A stretch of DNA of 64,000 nt from Candidatus Undinarchaeales archaeon (GCA_030753015.1 JASMDC010000011.1:1-64000); one strand, 5' to 3'. Counted from the stretch's first letter, positions 10,501 through 19,391 are shown. Notes: generated from the sequence alone by a model not told the origin. Program-made: numbers and translations.

Positions 10501-13500
10501 GGTGCAGAAGTGCTCGTCGTCGTCGTAATCGGCCACGGGGAACCAGGCCGCCTGGAGGCAGTAGCCGTCCTCCTCGAGCCCGCACCAGCTCTCCCCCGCG
10601 TCGTCACCGCAGCACGTGTCGATGTCGTCGTCGACGCTCCTGAACCACCAGCCGTTGGGAGTCATGCACCGGCACGCGGGCTGGTCGAAGTCGGGCTCAT
10701 CGGTCCGCTGGTTCTCGTTGCAGTACCAATTCTGTGAGCCGTAGGACGGGGACGAGCACCAGGTGTCGGTCTCCGTGTCGCCACCGCAGCAGCGGTTCTC
10801 CCCGGACGGGTTGTCGGTCGTGAAGAGGTTCTGTCCGGCCTTGCAGTCGCAGTACTCCTTCTTGTCGTCAGCGTTGTCCTCGCGCACGGCGTTGTCGCAG
10901 TACCACGCACCATCGCCGGGATTAGGGCTCTCGCACCAGCTCTCTCCGGCCTCCTCGTTCACGCCACCGCAGCACTTGAACGGTCCCCCGTTCTTGTCCG
11001 AGTAGAGGTCTGGGCCCGCCTCGCAGTCGCAGTAGTCGCGCTTCAGGTCGGCATCGTCCTTGCGGACGTTGGTGTCGCAGTACCATTCGCCGCCACCGGG
11101 TACGGGATTCGAGCACCATGTGTCCACCTCGCCGACATCACCACCGCAGCACCTGTCGTCGCCTGCGTTGTCGACCGTGTAGAGGTCCTCGCCGGCCTCG
11201 CACTCGCAGTACTCGAGCTTGCTATCGGCATCGTCCTTGCGCACAGCATTGTCGCAGTACCATGCACCGTCACCGATCCTCGTGCTCTCGCACCATGTCT
11301 CGCCGGGTTCCTCGTTGACGCCACCGCAGCACTTATCGGCGCCGCTGTTCTTGGTGGAGTAGAGCTCCTCCCCGGCCTCGCAGTCGCAGTAAGCCTGCTT
11401 CACGTCGGCATCGTCCACGCGCACGGCGCCGTCACAGTACCACTGGCCGTCGCTGGCGGTGGGGCTCTCGCACCACGTCTCGGCCGCCTCCTCGTTGACG
11501 CCGCCGCAGCACCGGTTCGAGCCACTGTTCTTGGTGGTGTAGAGGCTGGGACCGGCCTCGCAGTCGCAGTAGGCCAGCTTGCTATCGGCATCGTCCACAC
11601 GCACAGCGCCGTCGCAGTACCAGGCGCCGTCGCCGACGGTAGGGCTCTCGCACCACGTCTCTCCAGGTTCCTCGTTGGTGCCCCCGCAGCACATGCTCGC
11701 ACCGCTGTTCTTGGTGGTGTAGAGGCGTAGCCCCGCCTCGCAGTCGCAGTAGGCCTGCTTCGTATCGGCGTCGTCCACGCGTACGGCGCCGTCACAGTAC
11801 CAGTCACCGTCACCGGGCGTTGGGCTCTCGCACCAGACCTCGCCGGGCTCCTCGTTGACGCCACCGCAGCACTTGTTGGCGCCGCTGTTCTTTGCCGTGA
11901 AGAGACTGGTGCCTGCCTCGCAGTCGCAGTACTCCTGCTTGTAGTCGGCGTCGTCCATGCGCACAGCACCGTCGCAGTACCAGGTGCCGGCACCGCTAGT
12001 GGGATTCTCGCACCACGTCTCCCCGGCCTCCTCGTTGGTGCCGCCGCAGCACTTCTTCGAGCCCGCGTTGTTCGTGGTGTAGAGGTTGGCGCCCGCCTCG
12101 CAGTCGCAGTACTCCTGCTTGACGTCGGCGTCGTCCTTGCGTGTAGCACCGTCGCAGTACCAGTCACCGCCACCGGCGGTAGGGCTCTCGCACCACGTCT
12201 CGGCCGCCTCCTCGTTGACACCGCCGCAGCATTTGTTGGCGCCCGCGTTCTTTGCCGTGAAGAGGTTGGTACCTGCCTCGCAGTCACAGTACGCCTGCTT
12301 GTAGTCGGCGTCGTCCTGGCGCACGGCGCCGTCGCAGTACCAGGTGCCGCTGCCCGCCGTCGGGCTCTCGCACCAGGTCTCTCCGGCCTCCTCTGCGTTC
12401 CCGCCGCAGCATCGTTTATTGCCGCTGTTCTTTGTGGTGTAGAGGTTGGACCCGGCCTCGCAGTCGCAGGCTGGCTGGGTCGTGTCGGCGTCGGGCTCGC
12501 GGGCGCCGTCGTCGCAGTACCAGGTACCGGCACCGGAGGTGGCGCTCTGACAGAAATCCTCCCCCGCGTCATCGCAGCACGTGGACCGGGCCCAGTGGTC
12601 GGCTCCCAGGATGCAGGTACAGGCCTTCTTCGAATCGTCACCGTCCACCGTCTTGGACCCGGTCAGGCAGTACCAAGACGAGGTGGCTGCGCAGAAGTCG
12701 TCGGTGGCTCCGCCATCGTCACCGCAGCATATAGTCTCCTGGGACGACCATAGCTTGGAACCGCAGGTCTGGCAGCCGTAGGACGACTGGTCGTAGTCGG
12801 TGATGTAGACACCGGAATCGCAGTACTTGTTGGTCGGCCCGCAGTAGGTGTCGGTCGACCCCCCGTCATCGCCGCAGCACTTGTTGCTGAGCCATACCTT
12901 GCTGCCACAGGTGACGCACCCGTACTCGGACTCGTCGGGATCGTTGTGGAGGGTACCCGACTCGCAGTACTTCCCGGACGCATCGCAGTACGTGTCGGTG
13001 GCCCCACCATCGTCACCGCAGCACTTGCTTTTTAGCCAGCTCTTGGACGCACAGGTCTCGCACCCGTACTTCTTCTTGTCCGGATCGGTGTACTTGACAC
13101 CGTCGAGGCAGAAGTTCGTGGAGCCTGCGCAGTAGTCGTCGGACGCACCGTCGTCCCCGCAGCACTTGTTGTTGAGCCATACCTTGCTCGCGCATGTCTG
13201 ACACCCGTACTTCTTCTTGTCCGGATCGGTGTACCAGCTGCCGTCGAAGCAGTAGCTCGTTCCCGAGCAGTAGTCGTCATTGGAGCCGTCGTCGCCGCAG
13301 CATTTGTTGGCCTTCCATGAGCCGCCCTTGCACACACAGCTGTTGGCGTCGTTGTCGCCGTTGCTGTTGGCGCACTTCGAGCACCAGTTCGCGTTCCCGA
13401 CGGCACAGTTGTAGCCCCCACCGCCGCATTTCAGGCCGGTGCACTTCTTCTCGCCGTCGCACTTCTTGCAGGCACCGCACTCTGAGTTCGAGCAGCAGTT

Positions 13501-13689
13501 GCCCCCGGCGTACCAGTTACCGCCGCAGCAGATGCCACCGGTCTTTGCCTGACAAGCATCGCTGACACAGTCCTGGCACGCGTTGCAGACCGGATCGCAA
13601 GCGGCGATGCCGAGATCGGGCAGGACCACCAGGGCGAGGAGGGCAGTAAGGACAAGGCAGATGCCCCACTTCCCGTCCGGTATTTCCAC
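7591..13689 (-). CDS. Giant cysteine-repeat cell-surface protein, C-terminal membrane anchor
   Basis: A 2032-aa type I surface protein. It starts at GTG 13689 behind GGAGG, with a signal peptide ending near LGIAAC. Residues about 120-366 are CCGDDG...YC...GC.TC repeats of 45-55 aa. Residues about 423-981 are ten 57-60-aa repeats (CCGG..EE..ETWCESPT...WYCDGAVR.DDAD..Q.YCDCEAG), followed by looser CCGDD..E.WC copies to about 1143. A cysteine cluster (1280-1380), a long helical region (1383-1660), a second cysteine cluster and an Ig-like domain (1886-1990) lead to a transmembrane helix (LALLGLLAATAIA) and a basic tail KPIYAPRGRV that stays inside. Hundreds of paired cysteines suggest a disulphide-locked rod. 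It heads the run with the hydrolase protein (4-nt overlap) and may be its surface scaffold. The family is unknown to me. Confidence 0.85.
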   Translation of the reverse strand: MEIPDGKWGICLVLTALLALVVLPDLGIAACDPVCNACQDCVSDACQAKTGGICCGGNWYAGGNCCSNSECGACKKCDGEKKCTGLKCGGGGYNCAVGNANWCSKCANSNGDNDANSCVCKGGSWKANKCCGDDGSNDDYCSGTSYCFDGSWYTDPDKKKYGCQTCASKVWLNNKCCGDDGASDDYCAGSTNFCLDGVKYTDPDKKKYGCETCASKSWLKSKCCGDDGGATDTYCDASGKYCESGTLHNDPDESEYGCVTCGSKVWLSNKCCGDDGGSTDTYCGPTNKYCDSGVYITDYDQSSYGCQTCGSKLWSSQETICCGDDGGATDDFCAATSSWYCLTGSKTVDGDDSKKACTCILGADHWARSTCCDDAGEDFCQSATSGAGTWYCDDGAREPDADTTQPACDCEAGSNLYTTKNSGNKRCCGGNAEEAGETWCESPTAGSGTWYCDGAVRQDDADYKQAYCDCEAGTNLFTAKNAGANKCCGGVNEEAAETWCESPTAGGGDWYCDGATRKDDADVKQEYCDCEAGANLYTTNNAGSKKCCGGTNEEAGETWCENPTSGAGTWYCDGAVRMDDADYKQEYCDCEAGTSLFTAKNSGANKCCGGVNEEPGEVWCESPTPGDGDWYCDGAVRVDDADTKQAYCDCEAGLRLYTTKNSGASMCCGGTNEEPGETWCESPTVGDGAWYCDGAVRVDDADSKLAYCDCEAGPSLYTTKNSGSNRCCGGVNEEAAETWCESPTASDGQWYCDGAVRVDDADVKQAYCDCEAGEELYSTKNSGADKCCGGVNEEPGETWCESTRIGDGAWYCDNAVRKDDADSKLEYCECEAGEDLYTVDNAGDDRCCGGDVGEVDTWCSNPVPGGGEWYCDTNVRKDDADLKRDYCDCEAGPDLYSDKNGGPFKCCGGVNEEAGESWCESPNPGDGAWYCDNAVREDNADDKKEYCDCKAGQNLFTTDNPSGENRCCGGDTETDTWCSSPSYGSQNWYCNENQRTDEPDFDQPACRCMTPNGWWFRSVDDDIDTCCGDDAGESWCGLEEDGYCLQAAWFPVADYDDDEHFCTACAGNIWESLYDLSDEECCGDDPGESWCGDRGYCLEGVWHPVADPDDDAHYCEQCVEEEWREGTCCGDDVDEKWCGTAGYCYHGDYHPAIGLEVFARETPVYAEEACATDPLRDPFNQGSCAESKTYEVFPGASLDINIFTCSLLGCHCTYPMFDLFDTYQGLTYLKGRYQDLPQELGYATHIRLNATGERVRISATTDQCFYSSVTLSYPTTMCDVCDRTDGCFDHIDKCQVRQTQCHFCLFHPENCTDELIGGLEGCLYTDASNNNRCLKCARHLQTCQRCLDDEECREHFDLCIDNTQICDGLLNTDMITFQECFFGGLTACRETLMALAGRAALLCEFADDDLAKVVFMCNVPLGLGYRFEDVNNRFAARRYADILPLTKKKELTRMLGPAINEMVANAAGETAVLAAQLQDRFPKLAQALNATIALNASIKDTATELDFNMEEDLSRALDYGVVALYRLTTTQEYARTAGGMDTALFMLERIQDRARSLDNLRAIINNRTIEQFFTKAQLTDLPSDDLMTTVTALRVLVGMVNTVFEVDETKVAQDRLAEQEGRLRDAILATSVSGVAVDPAFMDEVRSKVAQVAAGWVTITITERESYRLEVEREDVSKTALALKRRTDILTLNLTEDNLIAVTVPALVEISVPDGIEYYWSLFTIRLYNAKGQAMEDVVVPYRVKKGVTHSIEELHFDRKVKVLDAVSLVAWEVPLLEVDDVLELKFVAKKGLCRTVADCKEGEVCDNIHPLGVCNTQCTACGTVCDSGDPAYEVCNGNGACVAESSRLDKGQACQCNEICASNLCTMGVCCAKGEFADPINMVCSNKLNLLLISETQFEVILGDSYVIAVHIANPSGVAKTFTVRASGVLADNVMIFRPTFVLQPWEYRQLLLQVTGLISGKRTLVIDVEEKDGELRDSGAIDVVVRSPAQSMGVEMRTAPGLTVAHLALLGLLAATAIARKPIYAPRGRV
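10745..12420. repeat. Tandem array of about ten 180-bp coding repeats
   Basis: Copies about 180 nt long encode the 60-residue CCGG...ETWCESP...WYCDGAVR...CDCEAG unit inside the giant surface gene. Blocks such as the complement of the CDCEAG codons recur at almost exactly 180-nt steps (near 11379, 11559, 11739 and 11919) with few substitutions. The two copies nearest the C-terminal end are more diverged and slightly shorter. Such an array can expand or contract by recombination and may be mis-assembled from short reads. Confidence 0.85.
12590..13330. repeat. Tandem CCGDDG-type coding repeats
   Basis: Five to six diverged copies of a 135-165-nt unit encode CCGDDG..(D/T)(D/T)YC...C..G....DPD...YGC.TC.SK.W. 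The YTDPDKKKYGC segment is identical in two adjacent copies. They are related to, but distinct from, the 180-bp repeats downstream in the same gene and look like an older expansion. Confidence 0.75.
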
Positions 13690-13750
13690 GGATAGATCCT
13701 CCGCTCGATAGACCTTCGTCTACCTGCTAGGAGTACAATCCGCGTTCGTG

Positions 13751-13761
13751 TTTTTTATAGG
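13751..13761 (-). promoter_or_regulatory. Candidate TATA box for the giant surface-protein genes
   Basis: Read leftward, CCTATAAAAAA overlaps the stop codon of the acetyltransferase gene. It lies about 65 nt upstream of the GTG at 13689, which would leave a leader of about 35 nt containing GGAGG. It suggests the three surface genes can be transcribed separately from the genes upstream. Confidence 0.4.
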
Positions 13762-14219
13762 TTGGTTTTTAAGGGGAACCGGAGCACGCGCCGCACCGGG
13801 ACGAAGCCGCAGAGCTCGTAGAACGCGGCGGCGCGTTCGTTGCCCTCGTTCACCGAGACCTCCAGAACAGAGCAGTCCTCGCGCTGACCATCGCTCTTGA
13901 CGTGGTCCATCAGAATGCGGCCCACACCCTTGCTGCGAACATCCCGGTCAACGGCGATGAAGGAGAGGCGGCATACGTCCTGGCCGCTCCATCGGTCGCG
14001 GGTGAACCGGAACCATGCAGCGCCGACGACGCGTTCACCATCGCAGGCCACCACCACCCGCTCGCCCCGAGCAAGGCTCTCGCGGAGCTCGCGCTCTCGC
14101 TCGGCGGCGTTCCAGACCCTCTCGGGGAAGAACTCCTCGGTGAATGTGAGATCCAGGGCTACAACAGCGGCGAGGTCGGCGGGAGAGCTGGGATTCAGGG
14201 GGCGGATGGTGACGGGCAT
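13755..14219 (-). CDS. GNAT-family N-acetyltransferase
   Basis: A 154-aa protein with a complete GNAT fold: N-terminal strand-helix (TIRPLNPSSPADLAAV), strand 4 (LSFIAVDRDVRSKGVG) with the acetyl-CoA pyrophosphate loop R-S-K-G-V-G, and the C-terminal VNEGNERAAAFYELCGF motif. It should transfer an acetyl group from acetyl-CoA to an amine; the substrate cannot be told. It begins 15 nt after the stop of the alpha-2-macroglobulin gene, so the two are probably co-transcribed. Typical single-domain length. Confidence 0.85.
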   Translation of the reverse strand: MPVTIRPLNPSSPADLAAVVALDLTFTEEFFPERVWNAAERERELRESLARGERVVVACDGERVVGAAWFRFTRDRWSGQDVCRLSFIAVDRDVRSKGVGRILMDHVKSDGQREDCSVLEVSVNEGNERAAAFYELCGFVPVRRVLRFPLKTNL

Positions 14220-14234
14220 GTCCTCTCTCGACTC

Positions 14235-17200
14235 CTATCCCGTGATGATCATGTCCACGGGCGGTGCCTCGGTCTTTGCGTCCGGACGGTAGTAGTCGTA
14301 CACGATGGATCGCGGGGCTGTGGCCTTCACCGGGTAGAGCGCTACGAGCCTGTACGTGAACTTCAGCCCCTCCTTGTCCAGGTTCTGGATGTAGAGGATC
14401 GCCTGCCGCGGCTTCACGGAGTACCTAGAGATGACACCCCGCTGTTTGAGATTCTCGAGGTCCTCTGCCACGACGGCGAACCCGGGCGGGATGCCCATAT
14501 CGGCGACGATGAAGGGCGCCACGCCGGCACCGTTGTTCCATACCTTGACGTCGGCGGTCACCATGTCATTGGTGGCAAGCTCGGTCCTGTCGTACTTGAG
14601 CGAGAACCCGACCATGTCCTGGGCCGAGCGCTCGGCGAGCACCGTGGGGTGCGACCATGGCAGATAGTACGAGCCCACGACCTGGTAGTGGAGCAGCCCT
14701 CCACCCTCGGTGACGAGCTCTACGGTGTGCGCTCCGGGTGCCAGTTCGTCGCCCAGGGAGACGAGGTGCATGATGTCGACGTTCCCCTTCGTGACACGGA
14801 GGGTGCGGACCTCGGCGTCGTCGACCTTAACGGTGATGGTGGCGTCAGCGCTCTCCTTGGCCTTGAGGGACGAGCCCATCAGCGCCTTGAGGCTGAGCAC
14901 CGTAGAGTAGGTGGAGCCCCACTTGCCGAAGCTGTCCTTCTCCGAGGTTATGAACGCCAGCGCCTTGGTGACCAGCATGGGGGAGTGTTGTGCCTCGATG
15001 AGGGCGAGCGCGATCATGGCGCTGTCCTCGAGGCTCTTGGCCTTTCCGCCCGAGCCCATGAACCCGCGTGGCGCGTCCATGTCCTTGGGGGCCCACCACG
15101 CCATGTCGTCCTTGACGGTGGCCCTGTCGACGGCCTGGACGAGGAGCTGGTTCGTGAGCGAGTCGGAGACGTCGTACTCCACCATGGCGCTGAGGCAAAG
15201 GGCGATGGTGTACATGTCGGCCGTGGCCGGATCGATGTTCTTGCGGAGGTAGCTCAGCGCACGGGAGAACGCCCTATGGTCGCGGTCGAGGCCCGACTCG
15301 AGCAGGCTCCATACAAGGTAGCACGTGGTGCCCGTCATCGACTTCTGCCGCTTGCTCATTTCGAACATGGCTCCCTGCGGCTCCCACGAGCCGTCGGGCT
15401 TCTGCTCGGAGAGCAGGTACCTCTGGGTCCGCTCGATGACGGCCGGGTCCACCTCGTACACCTTCGCCATGTCGCTGAACTGCTGTAGTCCCATGGCGGT
15501 GAGCAGGAGCTTGGCCGGCGGATTACCGAACCAGTCGAACCCGCCGGGCGTCGATGTCTCGAAGCTCAGCAAGCGCTGGTAGCCCACACCGATGAAGTTC
15601 TCGGCCTTCAGCTCCAGCTCCGGATTCGCCTGCTTGGTCTCGCGCAGGTACTGGAGCACCATGATGTTGGGATAGGTCGTGGACGAGGTCTGCTCGAAGC
15701 ACCCGGTAGGCATCTTGAGCATCCCGTCGAGCCCCTCGACGATCTGGCTCATCACGCCGGGATGGATCTTGAGGATGGCCTTGTAGCTGTCGGGGATCGC
15801 GTCTGCCGGGACGGTGAGCGGCACCGTCACGGTCCCCTCCTTCAGACGTTCGGACGTGCTCGTGCGGAACTCACGGCCGTTGGGGAGGATCTCCACCTCA
15901 CGGCGCACAGCGTCGCTCGAACCGGTTCCGTAGGCGAACACGGTGAGGTTGTGGCGGCCGATGGTGTCCGCGCGCAGAGACAGGTGAGCCGACGTGATAT
16001 CGTTGGCACCGAGCGTGACGATGATCTCGCGCTTCGAAGGATCGCTCATCGGAAGCAGCGTGTCCTGGAGCGTGAACCACGGATCATCGGGATCCTCCTC
16101 CACCACCAGCCGCACATCCTGCTCGGCGTCGAGGTAGTTGTACACCGTCAGCGGCACGGTCACTGTATCGTTCTGTGTGAGGAACACGGGGAAGTCGATG
16201 TCCACGAAGAAGTCCTGGAACACGAGGATGCCCGCCTCGGTCGAGCCCAGTTCGCCGCTCATGGCGTTCGCCATGGCGCCCACCTTCCAGGTGGTGATGG
16301 AATCTGCCAGAGGGACGTAGATATCGGCCTTCCCCTGCTCGTCGGTGATGACCTGGGGATTGACGTAGAGCGTCTCCGGGAAGAACGCACGGACGCGCGG
16401 GCCCTCCTCCTCGCTGCCCCCGCCACCTTCCTCGTCCAAAAACTCCACTTCCATATCAGCCTTACCCATCGAGAACGACGTCATGATCTGCTTCTCCGGC
16501 CTGCTCTTGATGTCGTTGAGGATGCGCTCGCGCATGGTGTCGGACACCTCGTCGTTCATCCCCATGTTGACGCTCCGCATGAGGGGTGTCGCCAACGCGA
16601 AGAAGCCGATGATGAGGAGGGGCAGTGCGATGCCGAACGCGGAGATCAGCATGGGCAGTGCGAGCTTTGTCCGCTGGCGCATGTGCCGGGCAGCGCCCCC
16701 GCAGAACGGGAGCATCAGCAAGCTCGAGGCAAGGAGGAAGACCGCGCCGACGCTTCCTTCATCGAGCGCACCGCTCCGAGAGTATGAGAAGATGAAGGGC
16801 ATGGCGATGATAACCATCATGAAGACGAGAAGGGCGAAGAGATGGTTCTTGATGCCGGCGAGCACGGTGTCCGTCACCGAGGCGTTGTACAGGATGAAGA
16901 GCGATCTGAGCATGAACGCTCCAAGGACCGCGACGCAGGCGACGATCACGATAGGGCTGCGGACCATGGTCCCGGCCGCCATGACACCGAGCAAGGCGAT
17001 TGGGAAGAGGATACCGGCGATGAAGCGGGCATAGTACCCTGCCGCACGGACGTGCTGGAGCCGCCAGAGGGTGACGCTCAGGAGGAGGAAGGTGAGGAGA
17101 AACACGCCTTTCGGTGCGTCCTGTTCACTATAGCTGAGGTCGTCGATGCCATCGTCCACCCACTCGAGCATGTAGATGAACGCGACCAGAGCGCCGAACA

Positions 17201-19373
17201 CCAGTCCGACTAGGACAATGCCCTTGACGAGGTCCTTGATGGCGGCCCACCACCCCTCCTCTGTACCTCGTACGAAGGCAGCGACGCTCGCGAGGCCCGC
17301 CAGAAGGCATACAAGAGAGAACAGCAGGGCCTGGTTCCGGAAGAACGAGCGCTTCGCCTCCTCCACTTGGGCCTCCTTCTCCTCACGTGTGGATACCTGG
17401 ATGCCGAACGGGCCCAACTTTGCCTCAGGCGCGTTGCGCGCCAGGAACACCTGCTCGGCGATGTGAATGTCCTCCTCCACCTTGACGGTGTCAGGTGCCG
17501 GTGCCGGCCGCTCGGGTGCCATGGGGTTGAACCCGTACACCGTGAACCGTGGTCGTGCAAGCTCGCGTCCCAGGTAGAACGCCATGCGCTCGAACCCGGC
17601 CTTGGCCTCCTCGAGAGCGAACACCGACTCGTCCACGACGGTGAGCCCGACGGCCGCGGGGACGCCTTCACCCTTCCGTTCGGTAGCGATGCTGAGCTGG
17701 GCTAGTTCTCCCGGTTTGTAGCTCTCCTGGTCCGTCCCGATGGACACCGCGAGCTGGTCTGCGGGGAGCACCACGATGCGTCGCGTGGCCCGCTCGACGG
17801 CTGTGCTGCGAGTGGTGTGATAGGCGTGCACGATGAGCTGGCCCGCCATCGAGGCGTCGATGTCGAACACCGCGTCTCCCTGTCCGCTCTTGAGGGTGAG
17901 GGAGCGGGCGTCCACGGTCTGTCCGTCCTTGACCATGTCGACGTAGGCGGCAGGAGCGGCCCCCGAGTGGAGCACGGTGACCGTCGCCGTATCGCCCACC
18001 CGGTACACACCCCTGTCCGTCCGGACGAGGATGGTGCTCCGCTCGAGCTCGTAGTCGCGCCGTTCGCGTCCCTCGCGATAGGACCACTTCTTACTGCCCG
18101 TGCGAGCTTCCGCATCCTTCGCCTTGAGGATGAGCTGCGGATTGTTGTTCTGTGGCCTGAACTCGAACGAACCGAGGCCGAGGCTCCCGGTCTTCACGGT
18201 CGTCGAGAAGTCGACGTCACCGCTCACTTCCACCGTCGCGGGGACCGGTACACCGTCGGGTGTCGAGGTGGCCACGTACATCACGTTGAGGAAGTTGAAG
18301 TTCAAATGCCCGCTCTCGGGGATGAGGTCGATTACGATATCGGATGTGGACACGGGGAACTGGCGCACGATCTGCTCGACATGGTCGCCCCGGTCGGTCA
18401 CCGAGACGTTGAGAAAGAGGAGAGCACCGCCCTTCTCCAGCTCGGAGCCGTGGAACGCCGCGGGCAGGGTGTAGGTGAACTTGACCTGGCCCATCTCGTC
18501 CGTGGTGCCCTTCCAAGAGTGGAGCTCGCGCTCACCGACGTCCACGGTATAGAACACGACCTCGGCCTCGCTCTTGGAAACGGGCTTGCCGAAGAAGTAC
18601 CGGGCGGTGATGGTCCCCTCGAGCTTGTCGTTCGGCTTGTAGAAGGAACGGTCGGTCTGCAGGGCGACCCTGAACTTGGGAAGGACGTACCGCTCGACCC
18701 TGATGCTCTTCTGGCTCTGGACGCCGTTGACGATGACGGTCACGCGGTACCTGCCGAGGATGAGCTCGGGGGCCAGCGCGATGCTCACTGACGCGATCCC
18801 GTACTCGCTCGTGGTGATGACCTTGCGGAACACCTTGTTGCCTTTGGGATCCTCCAGCTCGAAGGTGGCGTTCGTGGCGGCAAGGGGCTTGGCGTCGATG
18901 GAGGAGAGAGCAAGAGCGCGTACGTGCACCAGTTGCCCGGGCTGGTAGAGGGGCTTGTCCGTGGACACTAGCACCTTGGCCTTGCGCTTCACGGTCAGGA
19001 TCGCCTCGTGCGTATCGGTCCCCGACTCGATGATGAGGGTGTAGGTCCCCTCCTCCTCGGGCGCGACGAACTTGGGCGCAGAGCTCCCTTCCGTGTTCGT
19101 TTTTCCCTCGAACATGAGCTTCTTCTCGCCGGGCCGGTCCTTGGGTGTGATGTAGACCTTCACGGCCTCGTCGGGACGTGGCTTGTCGGTACCGACGTGG
19201 CGGGCGACCACCCTGATCGCCTGGGGCGCACCAGGCTGCACGACCGCCTGGCCGAGGACGATGGTGTCGTACTGGTCGATGCGCTCCTCCATGGTGGAGG
19301 CGCGGTACGCCATGAACTGGTTCGCACCCAAGAAGAGGATAACGAGGAATACAGCAAGAATATACCTTCCCAT
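14235..19373 (-). CDS. Alpha-2-macroglobulin-like protein with thioester and embedded membrane domain
   Basis: A 1712-aa protein. The N-terminus has a hydrophobic signal/anchor (ILAVFLVILFLGANQF). Residues about 35-660 are repeated macroglobulin beta-sandwich domains (for example STDKPLYQPGQLVHVRA). The thioester motif G-C-F-E-Q is present with Cys1225 and Gln1228, within an alpha/alpha-toroid-like TED domain (about 1180-1480), and a receptor-binding-like beta domain ends the protein. In this family, cleavage of a bait region exposes the thioester, which covalently traps the attacking protease. Oddly, residues about 680-935 contain roughly eight hydrophobic helices separated by short loops, placed between the first macroglobulin block and the second; I know of no such insertion in the family. 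A TATA box 19-29 nt upstream of the ATG implies a leaderless mRNA. Confidence 0.88.
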   Translation of the reverse strand: MGRYILAVFLVILFLGANQFMAYRASTMEERIDQYDTIVLGQAVVQPGAPQAIRVVARHVGTDKPRPDEAVKVYITPKDRPGEKKLMFEGKTNTEGSSAPKFVAPEEEGTYTLIIESGTDTHEAILTVKRKAKVLVSTDKPLYQPGQLVHVRALALSSIDAKPLAATNATFELEDPKGNKVFRKVITTSEYGIASVSIALAPELILGRYRVTVIVNGVQSQKSIRVERYVLPKFRVALQTDRSFYKPNDKLEGTITARYFFGKPVSKSEAEVVFYTVDVGERELHSWKGTTDEMGQVKFTYTLPAAFHGSELEKGGALLFLNVSVTDRGDHVEQIVRQFPVSTSDIVIDLIPESGHLNFNFLNVMYVATSTPDGVPVPATVEVSGDVDFSTTVKTGSLGLGSFEFRPQNNNPQLILKAKDAEARTGSKKWSYREGRERRDYELERSTILVRTDRGVYRVGDTATVTVLHSGAAPAAYVDMVKDGQTVDARSLTLKSGQGDAVFDIDASMAGQLIVHAYHTTRSTAVERATRRIVVLPADQLAVSIGTDQESYKPGELAQLSIATERKGEGVPAAVGLTVVDESVFALEEAKAGFERMAFYLGRELARPRFTVYGFNPMAPERPAPAPDTVKVEEDIHIAEQVFLARNAPEAKLGPFGIQVSTREEKEAQVEEAKRSFFRNQALLFSLVCLLAGLASVAAFVRGTEEGWWAAIKDLVKGIVLVGLVFGALVAFIYMLEWVDDGIDDLSYSEQDAPKGVFLLTFLLLSVTLWRLQHVRAAGYYARFIAGILFPIALLGVMAAGTMVRSPIVIVACVAVLGAFMLRSLFILYNASVTDTVLAGIKNHLFALLVFMMVIIAMPFIFSYSRSGALDEGSVGAVFLLASSLLMLPFCGGAARHMRQRTKLALPMLISAFGIALPLLIIGFFALATPLMRSVNMGMNDEVSDTMRERILNDIKSRPEKQIMTSFSMGKADMEVEFLDEEGGGGSEEEGPRVRAFFPETLYVNPQVITDEQGKADIYVPLADSITTWKVGAMANAMSGELGSTEAGILVFQDFFVDIDFPVFLTQNDTVTVPLTVYNYLDAEQDVRLVVEEDPDDPWFTLQDTLLPMSDPSKREIIVTLGANDITSAHLSLRADTIGRHNLTVFAYGTGSSDAVRREVEILPNGREFRTSTSERLKEGTVTVPLTVPADAIPDSYKAILKIHPGVMSQIVEGLDGMLKMPTGCFEQTSSTTYPNIMVLQYLRETKQANPELELKAENFIGVGYQRLLSFETSTPGGFDWFGNPPAKLLLTAMGLQQFSDMAKVYEVDPAVIERTQRYLLSEQKPDGSWEPQGAMFEMSKRQKSMTGTTCYLVWSLLESGLDRDHRAFSRALSYLRKNIDPATADMYTIALCLSAMVEYDVSDSLTNQLLVQAVDRATVKDDMAWWAPKDMDAPRGFMGSGGKAKSLEDSAMIALALIEAQHSPMLVTKALAFITSEKDSFGKWGSTYSTVLSLKALMGSSLKAKESADATITVKVDDAEVRTLRVTKGNVDIMHLVSLGDELAPGAHTVELVTEGGGLLHYQVVGSYYLPWSHPTVLAERSAQDMVGFSLKYDRTELATNDMVTADVKVWNNGAGVAPFIVADMGIPPGFAVVAEDLENLKQRGVISRYSVKPRQAILYIQNLDKEGLKFTYRLVALYPVKATAPRSIVYDYYRPDAKTEAPPVDMIITG

Positions 19374-19391
19374 ACAGGTCCAGAGTGCAGG

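Noticed and set aside
10745-12420. Possible CRISPR array from the regular repeats
   Set aside because: The period is 180 nt, the repeats keep one reading frame and there are no unique spacers; they are protein-coding repeats.
13902-15488. 528-aa plus-strand frame
   Set aside because: Antisense to the acetyltransferase and alpha-2-macroglobulin genes; composition is typical of the complement of Gly/Val/Asp-rich coding DNA.
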